From the NCBI RefSeq assembly GCF_000708675.1, contig NZ_JELR01000001.1:930001-994000 (forward strand): a DNA stretch of 64,000 nucleotides, written 5' to 3'. Origin of the DNA: Microbulbifer sp. HZ11 (GTDB taxonomy: Bacteria; Pseudomonadota; Gammaproteobacteria; Pseudomonadales; Cellvibrionaceae). Under the pieces are notes generated by a model, which saw only the letters and a program-made list of their open reading frames with translations, did no database searches and was not told the DNA's origin. This document shows positions 7,968-17,000 of this stretch, in pieces; within the stretch, counting starts at the first letter, position 1, and each line of letters starts with the position of its first letter. Both the position numbers and the translations under genes were made by a program.

Positions 7968-9400
7968 GGTTTCTTCGACTCGGTTTTCAGTTCAAGGGTG
8001 TATTCATCGAATTGTTCAAAGTAATCGTTACTGGCGGTCTCGCCAGTGAAGGTCACCTCTACAAAGGGGCCGCTGCCATCCTGAGAAACGGCTGCCGCCT
8101 CCAGGGCATGGCTCATGGCGAGCAGGTCGCGGGCATTGGTCAACGGCAGCTCTGTACTAGTGACGACCTGGCCGGAACCCAGGGCATTACTCAGGTAGGT
8201 TCGCAGATCGCTACCGTTGAAATTGAAAGCCTGATCCAGCAATTGCTGCAGCACGATGCCACGCTGGCTATCGTCGTCGATAGGCGCTTCGTCTTCCACC
8301 AGGGTATTGACCGGCTGGCGGCGGCTGCGCTGCCACAGCTGGGTGTGCCTGGGATCAAACAATCGCAACTGGAAGGCAGCCAGGTCGCTGCCCAATTTGC
8401 CGAGTAATTCATCGCGATCGCTGTTTGCACCAAGCTCCTGGCACAGATCGGTAAAGGCACCTTCGGTGGTACTTTGCAGGTAGCTCAACTGGCGGATAAT
8501 GATTTCCGCCCGCTTGGTAAAACCCTGCAGGGCCTGACGCAATGCCGGGAGCTTCACTTCACAGGCGCGGCGCATACGGTCTTCGATCGTATCCAGCATT
8601 AACCACAGCACAGACTGCCCTTCCGCGTGGAGCTCCGGCAACTGCTGACGCAGCCGTTGCTCCCACTCGGCTTTCTTACTGTTGTCTTTGCGGCGGATCT
8701 GGCCGATGACTCGGCTGATACTGTCGCGATGTTTTTCCACGCTATCCGCGGATAAGCGGATTGCCAGATCCGGCTGGAAACGACTCTCCATAAAGGAAAA
8801 AAATTCGTCGGTGGCCTGCTGCACGAGAATCTGTGCTTCCACCTCGCGCACCATTTCCCGTTTGCGCTCCTCCAGCTCTGCAATCATGTCGGTGAAGTCG
8901 GCAACAATACGCTCGGAATACTCCCAGGCGTCAATCAGGTCATAGACCTCGCCGCGATTGGCGAAAGCATCCAGGGAGTTCAGCGTGTTGCGGGTATTGC
9001 GGTGGCGGGTGCGTACGCGGGTGCTATTGAGTTCCACCATTGGCTGGGTAAACAGACGACCGCGGCGGCTGAAAGGATAAGAGACGGTCAGTGTGGCGGT
9101 GTCCACCAGCTTTTCCAACCAGCCGAATTCAACCAGGCTATTGAGTACCCAGGTCGCCTGTTCACGCAAGCCGCGAAAGCGCCCTTCCGACTCAGTGCTA
9201 CCGTCGCTATCCAGTTGCGGGGCTCGAGTCAGTGCTTCGGCGAAAATTTCCAGTATCTGCTCGCGAGTCAGCGATTCGCCATAGTCCGCCTTCGCGGTGT
9301 AGAGGCGTTCATACAGCAGGCGCAGGCACTCGACCACCTGCTCACGGTATTTACCAGTGAGCGGGCGGAAGAAGTGCTGATAGGAATCTGCAAAGAACAA
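7964..9400 (-). CDS. mksF: MksF, kleisin-like condensin subunit (JetA-like)
   Basis: The kleisin subunit bridges the two MksB heads. The 478-residue protein opens with 'FFADSYQHFFRPLTGKYREQVVECLRLLYERLY', the N-terminal signature of MksF/JetA proteins, followed by a winged-helix region and a long helical part. The start is a TTG at 9400 with GGAAG about nine bases upstream; no ATG or GTG lies between it and the in-frame stop at 9425-9427, and homologues start at the same residue. It lies 24 bases after the DUF3012 lipoprotein gene and overlaps mksE by four bases. Confidence 0.88.
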   Translation of the reverse strand: MFFADSYQHFFRPLTGKYREQVVECLRLLYERLYTAKADYGESLTREQILEIFAEALTRAPQLDSDGSTESEGRFRGLREQATWVLNSLVEFGWLEKLVDTATLTVSYPFSRRGRLFTQPMVELNSTRVRTRHRNTRNTLNSLDAFANRGEVYDLIDAWEYSERIVADFTDMIAELEERKREMVREVEAQILVQQATDEFFSFMESRFQPDLAIRLSADSVEKHRDSISRVIGQIRRKDNSKKAEWEQRLRQQLPELHAEGQSVLWLMLDTIEDRMRRACEVKLPALRQALQGFTKRAEIIIRQLSYLQSTTEGAFTDLCQELGANSDRDELLGKLGSDLAAFQLRLFDPRHTQLWQRSRRQPVNTLVEDEAPIDDDSQRGIVLQQLLDQAFNFNGSDLRTYLSNALGSGQVVTSTELPLTNARDLLAMSHALEAAAVSQDGSGPFVEVTFTGETASNDYFEQFDEYTLELKTESKKP

Positions 9401-9424
9401 CGGGCAGGCTTCCGAGTGGACGAC

Positions 9425-9613
9425 TTATTGGTCTTCTGGTTTCTGGTTCAGTACGCAGTATTTGGTGTAATCACCGGCGTCTTTGAAGCTCCAGTCGCCC
9501 TTCGGGGTTTCATCCATTTTCTTGCACCAGGCATCGGAACCGTGCTTGGGTTCGCAGGCAGTGAGCAGGAATGCGGCGGAGAGGATACATGCAACTGAGA
9601 AGATCTTTTTCAT
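9425..9613 (-). CDS. small DUF3012 lipoprotein
   Basis: The 62-residue product has a short positively charged start, a hydrophobic segment and a lipobox 'LLTAC' with the modifiable Cys at about residue 20, so it should be a lipoprotein. The mature part 'GSDAWCKKMDETPKGDWSFKDAGDYTKYCV' region carries two conserved cysteines and matches the DUF3012 pattern. The ATG at 9613 gives a proper signal peptide; a longer start adds a charged 16-residue leader read from the REP spacer. It precedes mksF by 24 bases on the same strand. Its function is unknown. Confidence 0.8.
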   Translation of the reverse strand: MKKIFSVACILSAAFLLTACEPKHGSDAWCKKMDETPKGDWSFKDAGDYTKYCVLNQKPEDQ

Positions 9614-9645
9614 GGTCGTTGTCTCTAATTTTTTATCTTTTATTT

Positions 9646-9673
9646 CGTCATTCCGGCGCATGCCGGAATGACG
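9646..9673. repeat. REP-like hairpin, 12-bp perfect stem
   Basis: CGTCATTCCGGC-GCAT-GCCGGAATGACG lies between the end of cysS and the start of the DUF3012 gene. It is the same family as the elements at 7192 and 11161 and may act as a terminator-like boundary for cysS. Confidence 0.75.
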
Positions 9674-9697
9674 ATGTAAGTAGCGCTTATCCGAACA

Positions 9698-11071
9698 TTA
9701 CTCCCGACGCCACTTGGTGCCTTCGCGGCTATCTTCCAATACCACGCCTTTAGCCTTGAGTTCCTCACGGATTTCATCAGCGCGGGCAAAGTTCTTGTCT
9801 TTCTTGCTCTGCTGACGCTCGGCGATCAGGGCTTCGATTTCCTCTTCATTGATCTCGTCGTCACCGCGGGATTGTTTGAACCAGGCTTCTGCATCCTGTT
9901 GTAGAATTCCCAGCATCTCGCCTGCGGCCAGCAACTGGCCCTTGAGTGCTGACTTGTGGGCATCGGCGGCCTTGTTCAGTTCGCGCGCCAACTGATGCAG
10001 CTCACTGATCGCGATCGGCGTATTCAGGTCGTCATGGAGGGCTTCGATAAACGCGGAGCCTTCCAGATTCGCTTCAGCCGCTTCAACGGATTGCGTTTCG
10101 CGCAGTGCGCCGTAAAGGCCATCGAGAGAACGCCAGGCCTGATCTAGCAGATCCGCACTGAAATTCAGCTCCGAGCGGTAGTGCGCTGACAGCAATGCGA
10201 AGCGCAGCACCTCACCGGGGTACTGTTGCAGCAGGTCGTTGACCATGCGGAAATTGCCCAGGGACTTGGACATTTTTTCACCGTCAATATTGACGTAGCC
10301 GTTGTGCATCCAGTAACGCACGAACTCCTTGCCGTTAGCGCAGCAGCTCTGAGCAATTTCATTCTCGTGGTGCGGGAAAGTAAGGTCACGGCCACCGCCG
10401 TGGATGTCGATGGTATCCCCGAGATGCTTTTTGATCATCGCCGAACACTCCAGGTGCCAGCCCGGACGACCGTAGCCCCAGGGACTGTCCCAACCCGGTT
10501 CATCTTCGGAAGACGGCTTCCACAGTACAAAGTCACCGGCGTATTTTTTATACGGTGCCACTTCCACACGGGCACCGGCGAGCATATCGTCGAGAGAACG
10601 CTTGGAGAGTTTGCCGTAGTCGTCCATAGACTGTACTGCGAAAAGCACGTGCCCTTCGGCCGCGTAGGCGTGCCCTTTTTCAACTAGCGCCTCGATCATG
10701 GCAATCATTTCTGGCAGGTGCTCGGTGGCATAGGGAGTCACATCCGGCTGCAGCGTATTGAGCGCGTGCATATCTTCGCAATAGGCCTGGGCAAACCGCG
10801 CGCTGAGGGCACCGATTTCCTCGCAGTTATCCCGCGCAGCCTTCATGATCTTGTCATCGATGTCGGTAATGTTGCGTGCGTATACCACATCGCTGTAGAG
10901 GCTTTTCAGTACGCGATAAAGGGTGTCAAACACCACCGCCGGGCGCGCGTTGCCGATGTGTACACGGTTGTACACGGTCGGACCGCACACATACATACGC
11001 ACGCGGTCTTCCTGAATGGGCTTGAAGATTTCCTTTTCACCGGAGAAGGTGTTGTAAACCTTGAGAGACAT
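9698..11071 (-). CDS. cysS: cysteinyl-tRNA synthetase
   Basis: This class I synthetase charges tRNA-Cys. The 457-residue length is typical. The zinc ligands are visible as 'YVCGPTVYN' near the N-terminus, 'HLECSAM' and 'HHENEIAQS'; the HIGH motif is 'VHIGNARP' and the KMSKS loop is 'KMSKSLGNF'. The C-terminal helical domain with the '[27 protein letters not shown]' tail is the standard anticodon-binding end. It follows glnS on the same strand, with a repeat-containing 167-base gap. Confidence 0.97.
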   Translation of the reverse strand: MSLKVYNTFSGEKEIFKPIQEDRVRMYVCGPTVYNRVHIGNARPAVVFDTLYRVLKSLYSDVVYARNITDIDDKIMKAARDNCEEIGALSARFAQAYCEDMHALNTLQPDVTPYATEHLPEMIAMIEALVEKGHAYAAEGHVLFAVQSMDDYGKLSKRSLDDMLAGARVEVAPYKKYAGDFVLWKPSSEDEPGWDSPWGYGRPGWHLECSAMIKKHLGDTIDIHGGGRDLTFPHHENEIAQSCCANGKEFVRYWMHNGYVNIDGEKMSKSLGNFRMVNDLLQQYPGEVLRFALLSAHYRSELNFSADLLDQAWRSLDGLYGALRETQSVEAAEANLEGSAFIEALHDDLNTPIAISELHQLARELNKAADAHKSALKGQLLAAGEMLGILQQDAEAWFKQSRGDDEINEEEIEALIAERQQSKKDKNFARADEIREELKAKGVVLEDSREGTKWRRE

Positions 11072-11114
11072 CTCTTCTCGCTGTTTCTAATTTTGTGGCT
11101 TTTTGGTAACGGAC

Positions 11115-11139
11115 GGTGGATGCGCTGCGCTTATCCACC
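11115..11139. repeat. GGTGGA...TCCACC hairpin repeat upstream of cysS
   Basis: GGTGGA (11115-11120) and TCCACC (11134-11139) frame TGCGCTGCGCTTA. A 'gtggatgcgctgcgcttatccac' phrase of this type recurs in intergenic DNA of many proteobacteria, so I read it as a dispersed element rather than a local operator. Confidence 0.5.
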
Positions 11140-11160
11140 CTTCGGCTCGGTCCCAACGCT

Positions 11161-11228
11161 CTGGATACCGGCTTTCGCCGGCATGACGAGTGTTTAATTC
11201 CGTCATTCCGGCGTATGCCGGAATCCAG
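11161..11228. repeat. bipartite REP-like element between glnS and cysS
   Basis: Two hairpins, TACCGGC-TTTC-GCCGGCA (about 11166-11183) and ATTCCGGC-GTAT-GCCGGAAT (11205-11224), are arranged with CTGGA at the outside and ATGAC/GTCAT at the inside. This is the reverse order of the element at 7192-7258, so the basic unit GTCATTCCGGC-N4-GCCGGAATCCAG occurs in both dyad arrangements. Confidence 0.75.
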
Positions 11229-11238
11229 CACCTGGGAC

Positions 11239-12912
11239 CTATTTGTTTTGCTCTTTGGCCCAGCTATCACGCAACCCGATGGTGCGGTTGAACACCGGCT
11301 TTTCCGGCGTGCCGTATTTGCTGTCGCGGCAGAAATACCCGTTGCGCTCGAACTGATAGCCTTTTTCTGGCTGCGCTTCGGCGAGGCCGATTTCGGCTTT
11401 ACAGCCGGTCAGCACTTTCAGGTTGTCCGGGTTGACGGACTCCAGGAAGTTTTTGTCACCAACATCCGGGGATTCCTCATTGAACAGGCGGTCGTATAAG
11501 CGCACTTCGCAATCGACATTGTTGTCCGCAGATACCCAGTGGATCACACCCTTCGGCTTGACCCCGTCGGCGGGATCTTTACCCAGGGTATCCAGGTCTA
11601 CGGAACACAGCACTTCAACAATCTCGCCTGCATCGTTCTTGACGACTTCGTCCGCCTGGATCACGTAGGCGTTGCGCAGGCGCACTTTCTTGCCGAGTAC
11701 CAGACGTTTGTACTTTTTGTTGGCTTCCTCGCGGAAGTCTTCCTGCTCGATATACAGGGTTTTGGTGAACGGCAGCTCACGCGCCGGCAGATCTTCGCGC
11801 ACCGGGTGGCCCGGGGCGCTCAGTATTTCCTGCTGCCCGTCCGGGTAATTGGTGAGAGTCACCTTGAGCGGCTCCATCACACACATGGCGCGGGGGGCAT
11901 TCTTATCCAGGTCGTCGCGGATCGCGTACTCCAGCATGCCCACGTCCACCGTGGAGTCGGAGCGGGTCACACCGATCATTTCGCAGAACTGGCGGATAGA
12001 GGCCGGAGTGACACCGCGGCGGCGCAGACCGGAAATGGTGGGCATACGCGGGTCGTCCCAGCCGTCCACAAAACCCTCGTCGACCAACTGCTTGAGCTTG
12101 CGCTTGGACACAACGGTGTAGTTCAGGTGCAGGCGGGCAAACTCGTACTGGCGCGGGCGCGCCGGCACCGGCAGGTTTTCGATAAACCAGTCGTACAGAG
12201 GCTTATGATCTTCGAACTCTAGGGTACAGATGGAGTGGCTGATCCCTTCAATGGCATCCGACTGGCCGTGGGCGAAGTCGTAGCTCGGATACACGCACCA
12301 TTTGTCACCGGTCTGGTGATGGGCCATTTTCTTGATGCGATAGATAATTGGGTCGCGCAGGTTGATATTCGGCGCAGCCATATCGATCTTGGCGCGCAGG
12401 CTGCAGCTACCTTCGTCGAATTCGCCAGCGGTCATACGCGCAAACAGATCCAGGTTCTCTTCCACGGAACGGTCGCGGTAAGGACTGTTTTTACCGGGCT
12501 CTTTCAGGGTGCCCCGGTACTCCCGCGCCTGATCGGCAGTCAGGTCACAGACGTAGGCCTTGCCCTGCTCGATCAGGTAGATGGCCCACTGATGCAGCTG
12601 GTCGAAGTAGTCGGAGGTGTAGCGCACATCCCCTGCCCAATCGAACCCCAGCCAGGACACGTCGCGCTTGATCGCGTTTACGTATTCCTCTTCTTCTTTG
12701 GCCGGGTTGGTGTCGTCGAAACGCAGGTTACACTGGCCACCGAACTCTTTCGCCAGGCCAAAATTCAGGCAGATGGATTTGGCGTGACCGATATGCAGGT
12801 AACCGTTGGGCTCCGGCGGGAAACGGGTGGTCAATTGCTCGACGCGGCCCTCGGCCAGGTCTTCGCGAATGATGTTCTGGAGGAAGTGAGCGGGCTTGCT
12901 CTCGGATGTCAT
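11239..12912 (-). CDS. glnS: glutaminyl-tRNA synthetase
   Basis: This class I synthetase attaches glutamine to tRNA-Gln. The 557-residue length matches bacterial GlnRS. The HIGH motif is '[15 protein letters not shown]' near residue 32, the KMSKS-equivalent is 'VVSKRKL' near residue 265, and '[22 protein letters not shown]' is the characteristic acceptor-binding segment. The C-terminal beta-barrels that read the anticodon are present to the end, '[10 protein letters not shown]'. It is divergent from ppiB with a 164-base intergenic region. Confidence 0.97.
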   Translation of the reverse strand: MTSESKPAHFLQNIIREDLAEGRVEQLTTRFPPEPNGYLHIGHAKSICLNFGLAKEFGGQCNLRFDDTNPAKEEEEYVNAIKRDVSWLGFDWAGDVRYTSDYFDQLHQWAIYLIEQGKAYVCDLTADQAREYRGTLKEPGKNSPYRDRSVEENLDLFARMTAGEFDEGSCSLRAKIDMAAPNINLRDPIIYRIKKMAHHQTGDKWCVYPSYDFAHGQSDAIEGISHSICTLEFEDHKPLYDWFIENLPVPARPRQYEFARLHLNYTVVSKRKLKQLVDEGFVDGWDDPRMPTISGLRRRGVTPASIRQFCEMIGVTRSDSTVDVGMLEYAIRDDLDKNAPRAMCVMEPLKVTLTNYPDGQQEILSAPGHPVREDLPARELPFTKTLYIEQEDFREEANKKYKRLVLGKKVRLRNAYVIQADEVVKNDAGEIVEVLCSVDLDTLGKDPADGVKPKGVIHWVSADNNVDCEVRLYDRLFNEESPDVGDKNFLESVNPDNLKVLTGCKAEIGLAEAQPEKGYQFERNGYFCRDSKYGTPEKPVFNRTIGLRDSWAKEQNK

Positions 12913-13076
12913 AGCTTTCTCTAAATCAACGACTCGAAGTAAGCGGCGGATTATAACGCAGATGGCTGCCGCCGCATGGGGTTTTCACTGCTTGGATGTT
13001 ACCGGACTGCGCGGCTTGCGTCGGTCTGTGAACAGAGTATCATGCCGCCCCAAACCGACCCCGGACAGGACATTTT

Positions 13077-13586
13077 ATGATCACTCTGCACACCACTTAC
13101 GGCGACATCGCCATTGAACTGGATTTTGACAAGGCGCCGAAGACCGCCGCGAATTTCCTGCAGTACTGCCGCGACGACTTCTACACCGGCACCATCTTTC
13201 ACCGGGTGATCAACAACTTCATGATTCAGGGCGGCGGCATGACCCCGAACATGGACCAGAAGCCGACCCGCGACGCTATTGAAAACGAAGCCGACAACGG
13301 TCTGAAAAACGACACCGGCACCCTGGCCATGGCACGTACCATGGACCCGCACTCCGCCACTGCGCAATTCTTCATCAACGTGAAGGACAACGATTTCCTG
13401 AACTTCCGTGCCAAAGACGCACAGGGCTGGGGCTATTGTGTATTCGGTAAAGTGGTTGACGGTATGGACGTGGTCAACAAGATCAAAGACGTTCCCACCG
13501 GCAGCAACGGCTTCCACCAGGACGTCCCCACCGAGACCATCGAAATTACCGGTGTGACCGTGTCCAACGCCTACGCAGACAAGTAA
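13077..13586 (+). CDS. ppiB: cytoplasmic peptidyl-prolyl cis-trans isomerase B (cyclophilin)
   Basis: Cyclophilins speed isomerisation of peptidyl-proline bonds during folding. The 169-residue protein is a single cyclophilin domain without signal peptide, with '[15 protein letters not shown]', '[20 protein letters not shown]' and '[15 protein letters not shown]', which hold the catalytic Arg and the Phe/Met/Gln substrate pocket. It is followed after 54 bases by lpxH. The order glnS or cysS / ppiB / lpxH is widely seen in gammaproteobacteria. Confidence 0.95.
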   Translation: MITLHTTYGDIAIELDFDKAPKTAANFLQYCRDDFYTGTIFHRVINNFMIQGGGMTPNMDQKPTRDAIENEADNGLKNDTGTLAMARTMDPHSATAQFFINVKDNDFLNFRAKDAQGWGYCVFGKVVDGMDVVNKIKDVPTGSNGFHQDVPTETIEITGVTVSNAYADK

Positions 13587-13640
13587 GCGGACCTCGCGTA
13601 CCTACTTCTCACACCTAGCGACCCCGGGCGGAGCAGACCA

Positions 13641-14369
13641 GTGGCAACCTACCTGATTTCAGACCTGCACCTGGACGAATCCCGCCCGGACATTACCCGG
13701 GCCTTTTTCGAGTTCCTGAAAGGGCCTGCGGCTAGCGCGGACGCGCTGTATATTCTCGGCGACTTTTTCGAAGTATGGATCGGGGACGATGACGATGCCC
13801 CCCTGATCGAAGAAGTTGCGCGACAACTCTACACCTACTCCACCTCCGGCCCCGACCTTTACCTGATGCACGGCAACCGGGACTTCCTGATGGGTGAGGA
13901 CTTCGCCCAGCGCTGCGGCGCCACCCTGCTTCCGGATCCGAGCCTGGTAGAACTGGCGGGTCAGCCAGTCCTGCTGATGCACGGTGACAGCCTGTGCACC
14001 CGGGACCAGGAATACATGGCGTTCCGCCGGCAGGCCCGCAACCCGCTGTGGCAACAGGGCCTGCTCGCCAAACCCCTCGATGAGCGCCGCCAGATTGCCG
14101 CGCAGATCCGCGCCACCTCAAAATCCATGAACAGCCTGAAGGCGGAAGACATCATGGACGTGACCCCGGAAGAAGTGGTTAAAGCGATGGAAACCCACGG
14201 CGCCCAGACGCTGGTCCACGGACACACACATCGCCCGGACCGCCATGCAATGACTGCAAATGGACGGCCAGCTGAACGCATAGTGCTCGGCGACTGGGGT
14301 AAGTTTGCGTGGTGTATCAGGGCAGATGAAAGCGGCCTGTCATTGCAACACTGGCCAATCGAACCCTGA
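13641..14369 (+). CDS. lpxH: UDP-2,3-diacylglucosamine diphosphatase LpxH
   Basis: LpxH hydrolyses UDP-2,3-diacylglucosamine to lipid X in lipid A synthesis at the inner membrane. The 242-residue protein has the calcineurin-like metal motifs in order: 'SDLHLDE' near the start, 'GDFFEVWIGDD', 'HGNRDF', 'MHGDSLC' and 'HGHTHRP'. The start is GTG at 13641. The gene is convergent with the SulP transporter gene, and the hairpin at 14401-14421 separates them. Confidence 0.95.
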   Translation: MATYLISDLHLDESRPDITRAFFEFLKGPAASADALYILGDFFEVWIGDDDDAPLIEEVARQLYTYSTSGPDLYLMHGNRDFLMGEDFAQRCGATLLPDPSLVELAGQPVLLMHGDSLCTRDQEYMAFRRQARNPLWQQGLLAKPLDERRQIAAQIRATSKSMNSLKAEDIMDVTPEEVVKAMETHGAQTLVHGHTHRPDRHAMTANGRPAERIVLGDWGKFAWCIRADESGLSLQHWPIEP

Positions 14370-14390
14370 ACCACTCAGCGTGGTCAGGCA

Positions 14391-14421
14391 GGCAAAAAAA
14401 CGGGGCACAAAATGTGCCCCG
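14391..14421 (-). terminator. intrinsic terminator between lpxH and the SulP gene
   Basis: CGGGGCACA-AAA-TGTGCCCCG (14401-14421) is a perfect 9-bp stem. On the minus strand it is followed by seven Ts, making it a strong terminator for the SulP/carbonic anhydrase operon; on the plus strand the tail is only CTTT, so it is a weaker stop for lpxH. Confidence 0.85.
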
Positions 14422-14448
14422 CTTTCGTATAACGCGATACCCACTCAA

Positions 14449-16098
14449 TCAGGCCGCACCGCCATTGGGTAATCCGTTTAGATCACCCGCGCCAACATCA
14501 GCGGTCGATTCGATTGACGCTTCCGCCGCTTTCAACGCGTCACTCAGGGTTTCAAACGTGCCTGAGGCAGGAATCCGACCGTTCAGGCCCTTCAGTACTT
14601 TGTGCACCTCTTCATTCATCCCCGCCAGATAGAGCTGCTTACCGCTACTCTTGGCATCCGCGGCAATTGTCTCTACCGCAAGTGCCGCAGACAGGTCGAG
14701 ATACGGCACCGAGGAGAAGTTCAGGATCAGCACCCGCGATTCCTTACTGCTTTGTTCGCGCACATGATGCCCCAGGTCTGCCGCCGCACCAAAACTGAGC
14801 GGGCCGCTGAACTCAAACAGGGCAATGCGATCGCGATTGCGCTGCAGAATAGCCTTGTCTTCCTCGCTATCCAGGTGCTCCGGCAGGTTGCGTAGACGCT
14901 CGATCTGCAAGCTCGCCACCTGCTTCACATACGCCAGGGCTGCCAGTACCACACCGGCCGCGACCGCAGTGATCAGATCGACAAACACCGTCATGCTGAG
15001 CACAAGCACCATCAGCAGCAGATCCCAACGGGGGCCCTGATGTGCACGCTTTAGGTATTTCCAATCAATAATATCCAGGCCAACTTTCACAAGAATACCG
15101 GCCAGTACGGCCTGAGGAATATTCTCCGCCAGCGGACCGAGCCCCAACGCCACGGCGAGCAACACCAGGGCATGAGTCATGCCCGAGATACGGGTCTGAC
15201 CGCCGGAACGGATGTTCACCACAGTCCGCATGGTGGCTCCCGCGCCGGCAATACCGCCGATGAATCCAGCCGCTGTATTACCAATACCCTGACCAATCAG
15301 CTCCTTATTGCTGTGGTGCCGGGTCCGGGACATATTATCCGCCACCAGAGAAGTGAGCAGACTATCAAGAGAGCCGAGAATCGCGAGGATGATCGCAGCC
15401 TCCACCACCAGCATCATATTTTCGCCACCCAGAACCGGCATATGCAGCTCCGGCAAACCGGTGGGGATACTGCCAAGAATCGGCACATCCAAGGCGAAAT
15501 AAGCGACTACGGTACCCAGAATCAAAGCAGCCAATGGGCCAGGCAGATAGCGCCCCCACTTACCCGGCCACAGATAAACCATCGCCAGCGTAGCGAGGCC
15601 AAGCACCAGGTTGGCGGGATGAATCGAGGAAATGGCTTCTGGCACATTGCCCAGCGCCCCCAGCACACCACTTGGCGACGCATGTCCCAGCAGCGGGTTC
15701 AGCTGAAGAATGATAATGATGACACCGATACCGGTCATAAAGCCGGAAATCACCGGATAAGGCACCAGGCGGATATAGTGCCCGATACCGAGAACCCCGA
15801 AGGCGATTTGCAGTGCGCCAGCGAGCATCACCGCGGTAAATATGAGTGCGGCATCCCCGGAAAGGCTGGCAAACAGCCCCGCCAGAACCACCACCATTGG
15901 TCCAGTCGGACCAGAAATTTGCGGGCCGGTGCCCCCAAACAATGCGGCGAAGAAACCCACCGCAATTGCACCGTACATGCCGGCCATGGGGCCGAGCCCG
16001 GAGGCCACACCCAGGGCCAGTGCCAATGGCAAGGCAACGACACCGGCGGTAATACCCCCGGTAATGTCGCCGCGCAGATTAGACAGGTCGAACTTCAT
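14449..16098 (-). CDS. SulP-family anion transporter, probably bicarbonate
   Basis: The 549-residue inner-membrane protein has the SulP core of about 14 helices, with the family segments 'GITAGVVALPLALALGVASG' (first helix) and 'GPQISGPTGPMVVVLAG', and a cytoplasmic STAS domain from about residue 430 with 'VPYLDLSAALAVETI'. Members carry sulfate, bicarbonate or other anions. Its position 104 bases after a carbonic anhydrase gene on the same strand favours bicarbonate uptake, an inference from context and from known SulP-carbonic anhydrase pairs, not from residues. Confidence 0.85.
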   Translation of the reverse strand: MKFDLSNLRGDITGGITAGVVALPLALALGVASGLGPMAGMYGAIAVGFFAALFGGTGPQISGPTGPMVVVLAGLFASLSGDAALIFTAVMLAGALQIAFGVLGIGHYIRLVPYPVISGFMTGIGVIIIILQLNPLLGHASPSGVLGALGNVPEAISSIHPANLVLGLATLAMVYLWPGKWGRYLPGPLAALILGTVVAYFALDVPILGSIPTGLPELHMPVLGGENMMLVVEAAIILAILGSLDSLLTSLVADNMSRTRHHSNKELIGQGIGNTAAGFIGGIAGAGATMRTVVNIRSGGQTRISGMTHALVLLAVALGLGPLAENIPQAVLAGILVKVGLDIIDWKYLKRAHQGPRWDLLLMVLVLSMTVFVDLITAVAAGVVLAALAYVKQVASLQIERLRNLPEHLDSEEDKAILQRNRDRIALFEFSGPLSFGAAADLGHHVREQSSKESRVLILNFSSVPYLDLSAALAVETIAADAKSSGKQLYLAGMNEEVHKVLKGLNGRIPASGTFETLSDALKAAEASIESTADVGAGDLNGLPNGGAA

Positions 16099-16202
16099 TA
16101 CTACGGTACCTCTTTTACTTCAGGATCTTCCTTGCAAGGGGCAGAGCAGCCCCTTCAGTCAGTACAAAACGCAGACGACATACACTCTGGAAGCCGACAG
16201 GA

Positions 16203-16877
16203 TCAGTTTCCGCAGGTGTCCTTGGCCACAGAGTCCGCCAGATCACCGAACATCGCGCGGTAGCGCTCATCCATCGGCTTGAACTCGCGAGTGGACTCGT
16301 CGAAGCACAGCACCTCACCACTGCCAATGTTGTAAACCCAGCCGTGCAGAGTGACCCGCCCATTGGCAAGACCGCTGGCTACCGCGGGATGGGTACGCAG
16401 GTGTTGCAATTGTTGGACCACATTCTCACAGATCACTTCGTCGAGGTGCGCCTTACTCAGCTCACCGTGGCGATCCCGCACCACATCGGTGGCGGACCGG
16501 CAGTGGCCAAGCCACTCCCTGACGTGAGGCAGCGAGTCAAGGTTTTCCGGTTCGATGGCACCTTTCATGGCGCCGCAATCGGTATGACCACAGATCACAA
16601 TGTGTGAAACACCCAGGGCGGCAACCGCAAACTCGATAGACGCGGTCATACCACCGGAATGATTGCTATGCGGTGGCACCACGTTGCCGGCGTTCCGGCA
16701 GATAAACAGCTCACCGGGCTCGGTCTGGGTAACAAGATTCGGGTCAATCCGGGAATCGGCACAGGTGATAAACAGGACTTCAGGGTTCTGGCCGTCGGCC
16801 AGCTTCGAAAAACGCGCCTTTTTGGTGGGATAAACTTCTTTCTGAAACTTGGCCACACCGGAAATTACGTGCTCCAT
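16203..16877 (-). CDS. beta-class carbonic anhydrase
   Basis: The enzyme interconverts CO2 and bicarbonate in the cytoplasm. The 224-residue protein has the beta-class zinc site: 'CADSRIDP' (Cys, with the Asp-Arg dyad) near residue 40 and 'GHTDCGAMKG' (His and Cys) near residue 100. The second of two adjacent ATGs is chosen because AAGGAG lies five bases before it but only two before the first. It is divergent from the LysR gene and upstream of the SulP gene, with which it probably forms an inorganic-carbon operon. Confidence 0.93.
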   Translation of the reverse strand: MEHVISGVAKFQKEVYPTKKARFSKLADGQNPEVLFITCADSRIDPNLVTQTEPGELFICRNAGNVVPPHSNHSGGMTASIEFAVAALGVSHIVICGHTDCGAMKGAIEPENLDSLPHVREWLGHCRSATDVVRDRHGELSKAHLDEVICENVVQQLQHLRTHPAVASGLANGRVTLHGWVYNIGSGEVLCFDESTREFKPMDERYRAMFGDLADSVAKDTCGN

Positions 16878-16929
16878 CATTACTCCTTGCAATCATTCTG
16901 GAACGGGCATTCAACTTGGAATCCATTAT

Positions 16930-16987
16930 TTTTTGATAGTTCAATAAGTTAAAATACCTATTGCTGATAATCATAAGTTATCAAAAA
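16930..16987. promoter_or_regulatory. dyad-rich intergenic region between carbonic anhydrase and LysR genes
   Basis: The divergent AT-rich region holds a 17-bp dyad GATAA-TCATAAG-TTATC (16966-16982), which fits the T-N11-A form of LysR boxes, a longer inverted repeat TTTTTGATA (16930-16938) / TATCAAAAA (16979-16987), and an ATAG (16936) / CTAT (16958) pair. These are likely binding sites for the adjacent regulator. Confidence 0.6.
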
Positions 16988-17000
16988 CTACTGAGCTGCC

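Noticed and set aside
3508..9400. complete Wadjet defence system
   Set aside because: The JetD/MksG nuclease gene is missing on both sides, so only the condensin part can be claimed.
15172..16263. 363-codon plus-strand frame opposite the SulP gene
   Set aside because: It overlaps the SulP and carbonic anhydrase genes in antisense and has low-complexity His/Gln/Arg-rich content.
16325..16339. ATGTTGTAA, resembling the E. coli Ter core, inside the carbonic anhydrase gene
   Set aside because: The next base does not fit, it lies in coding sequence, and a similar TGTTGTAAACC at 11050 shows that such matches arise by chance.
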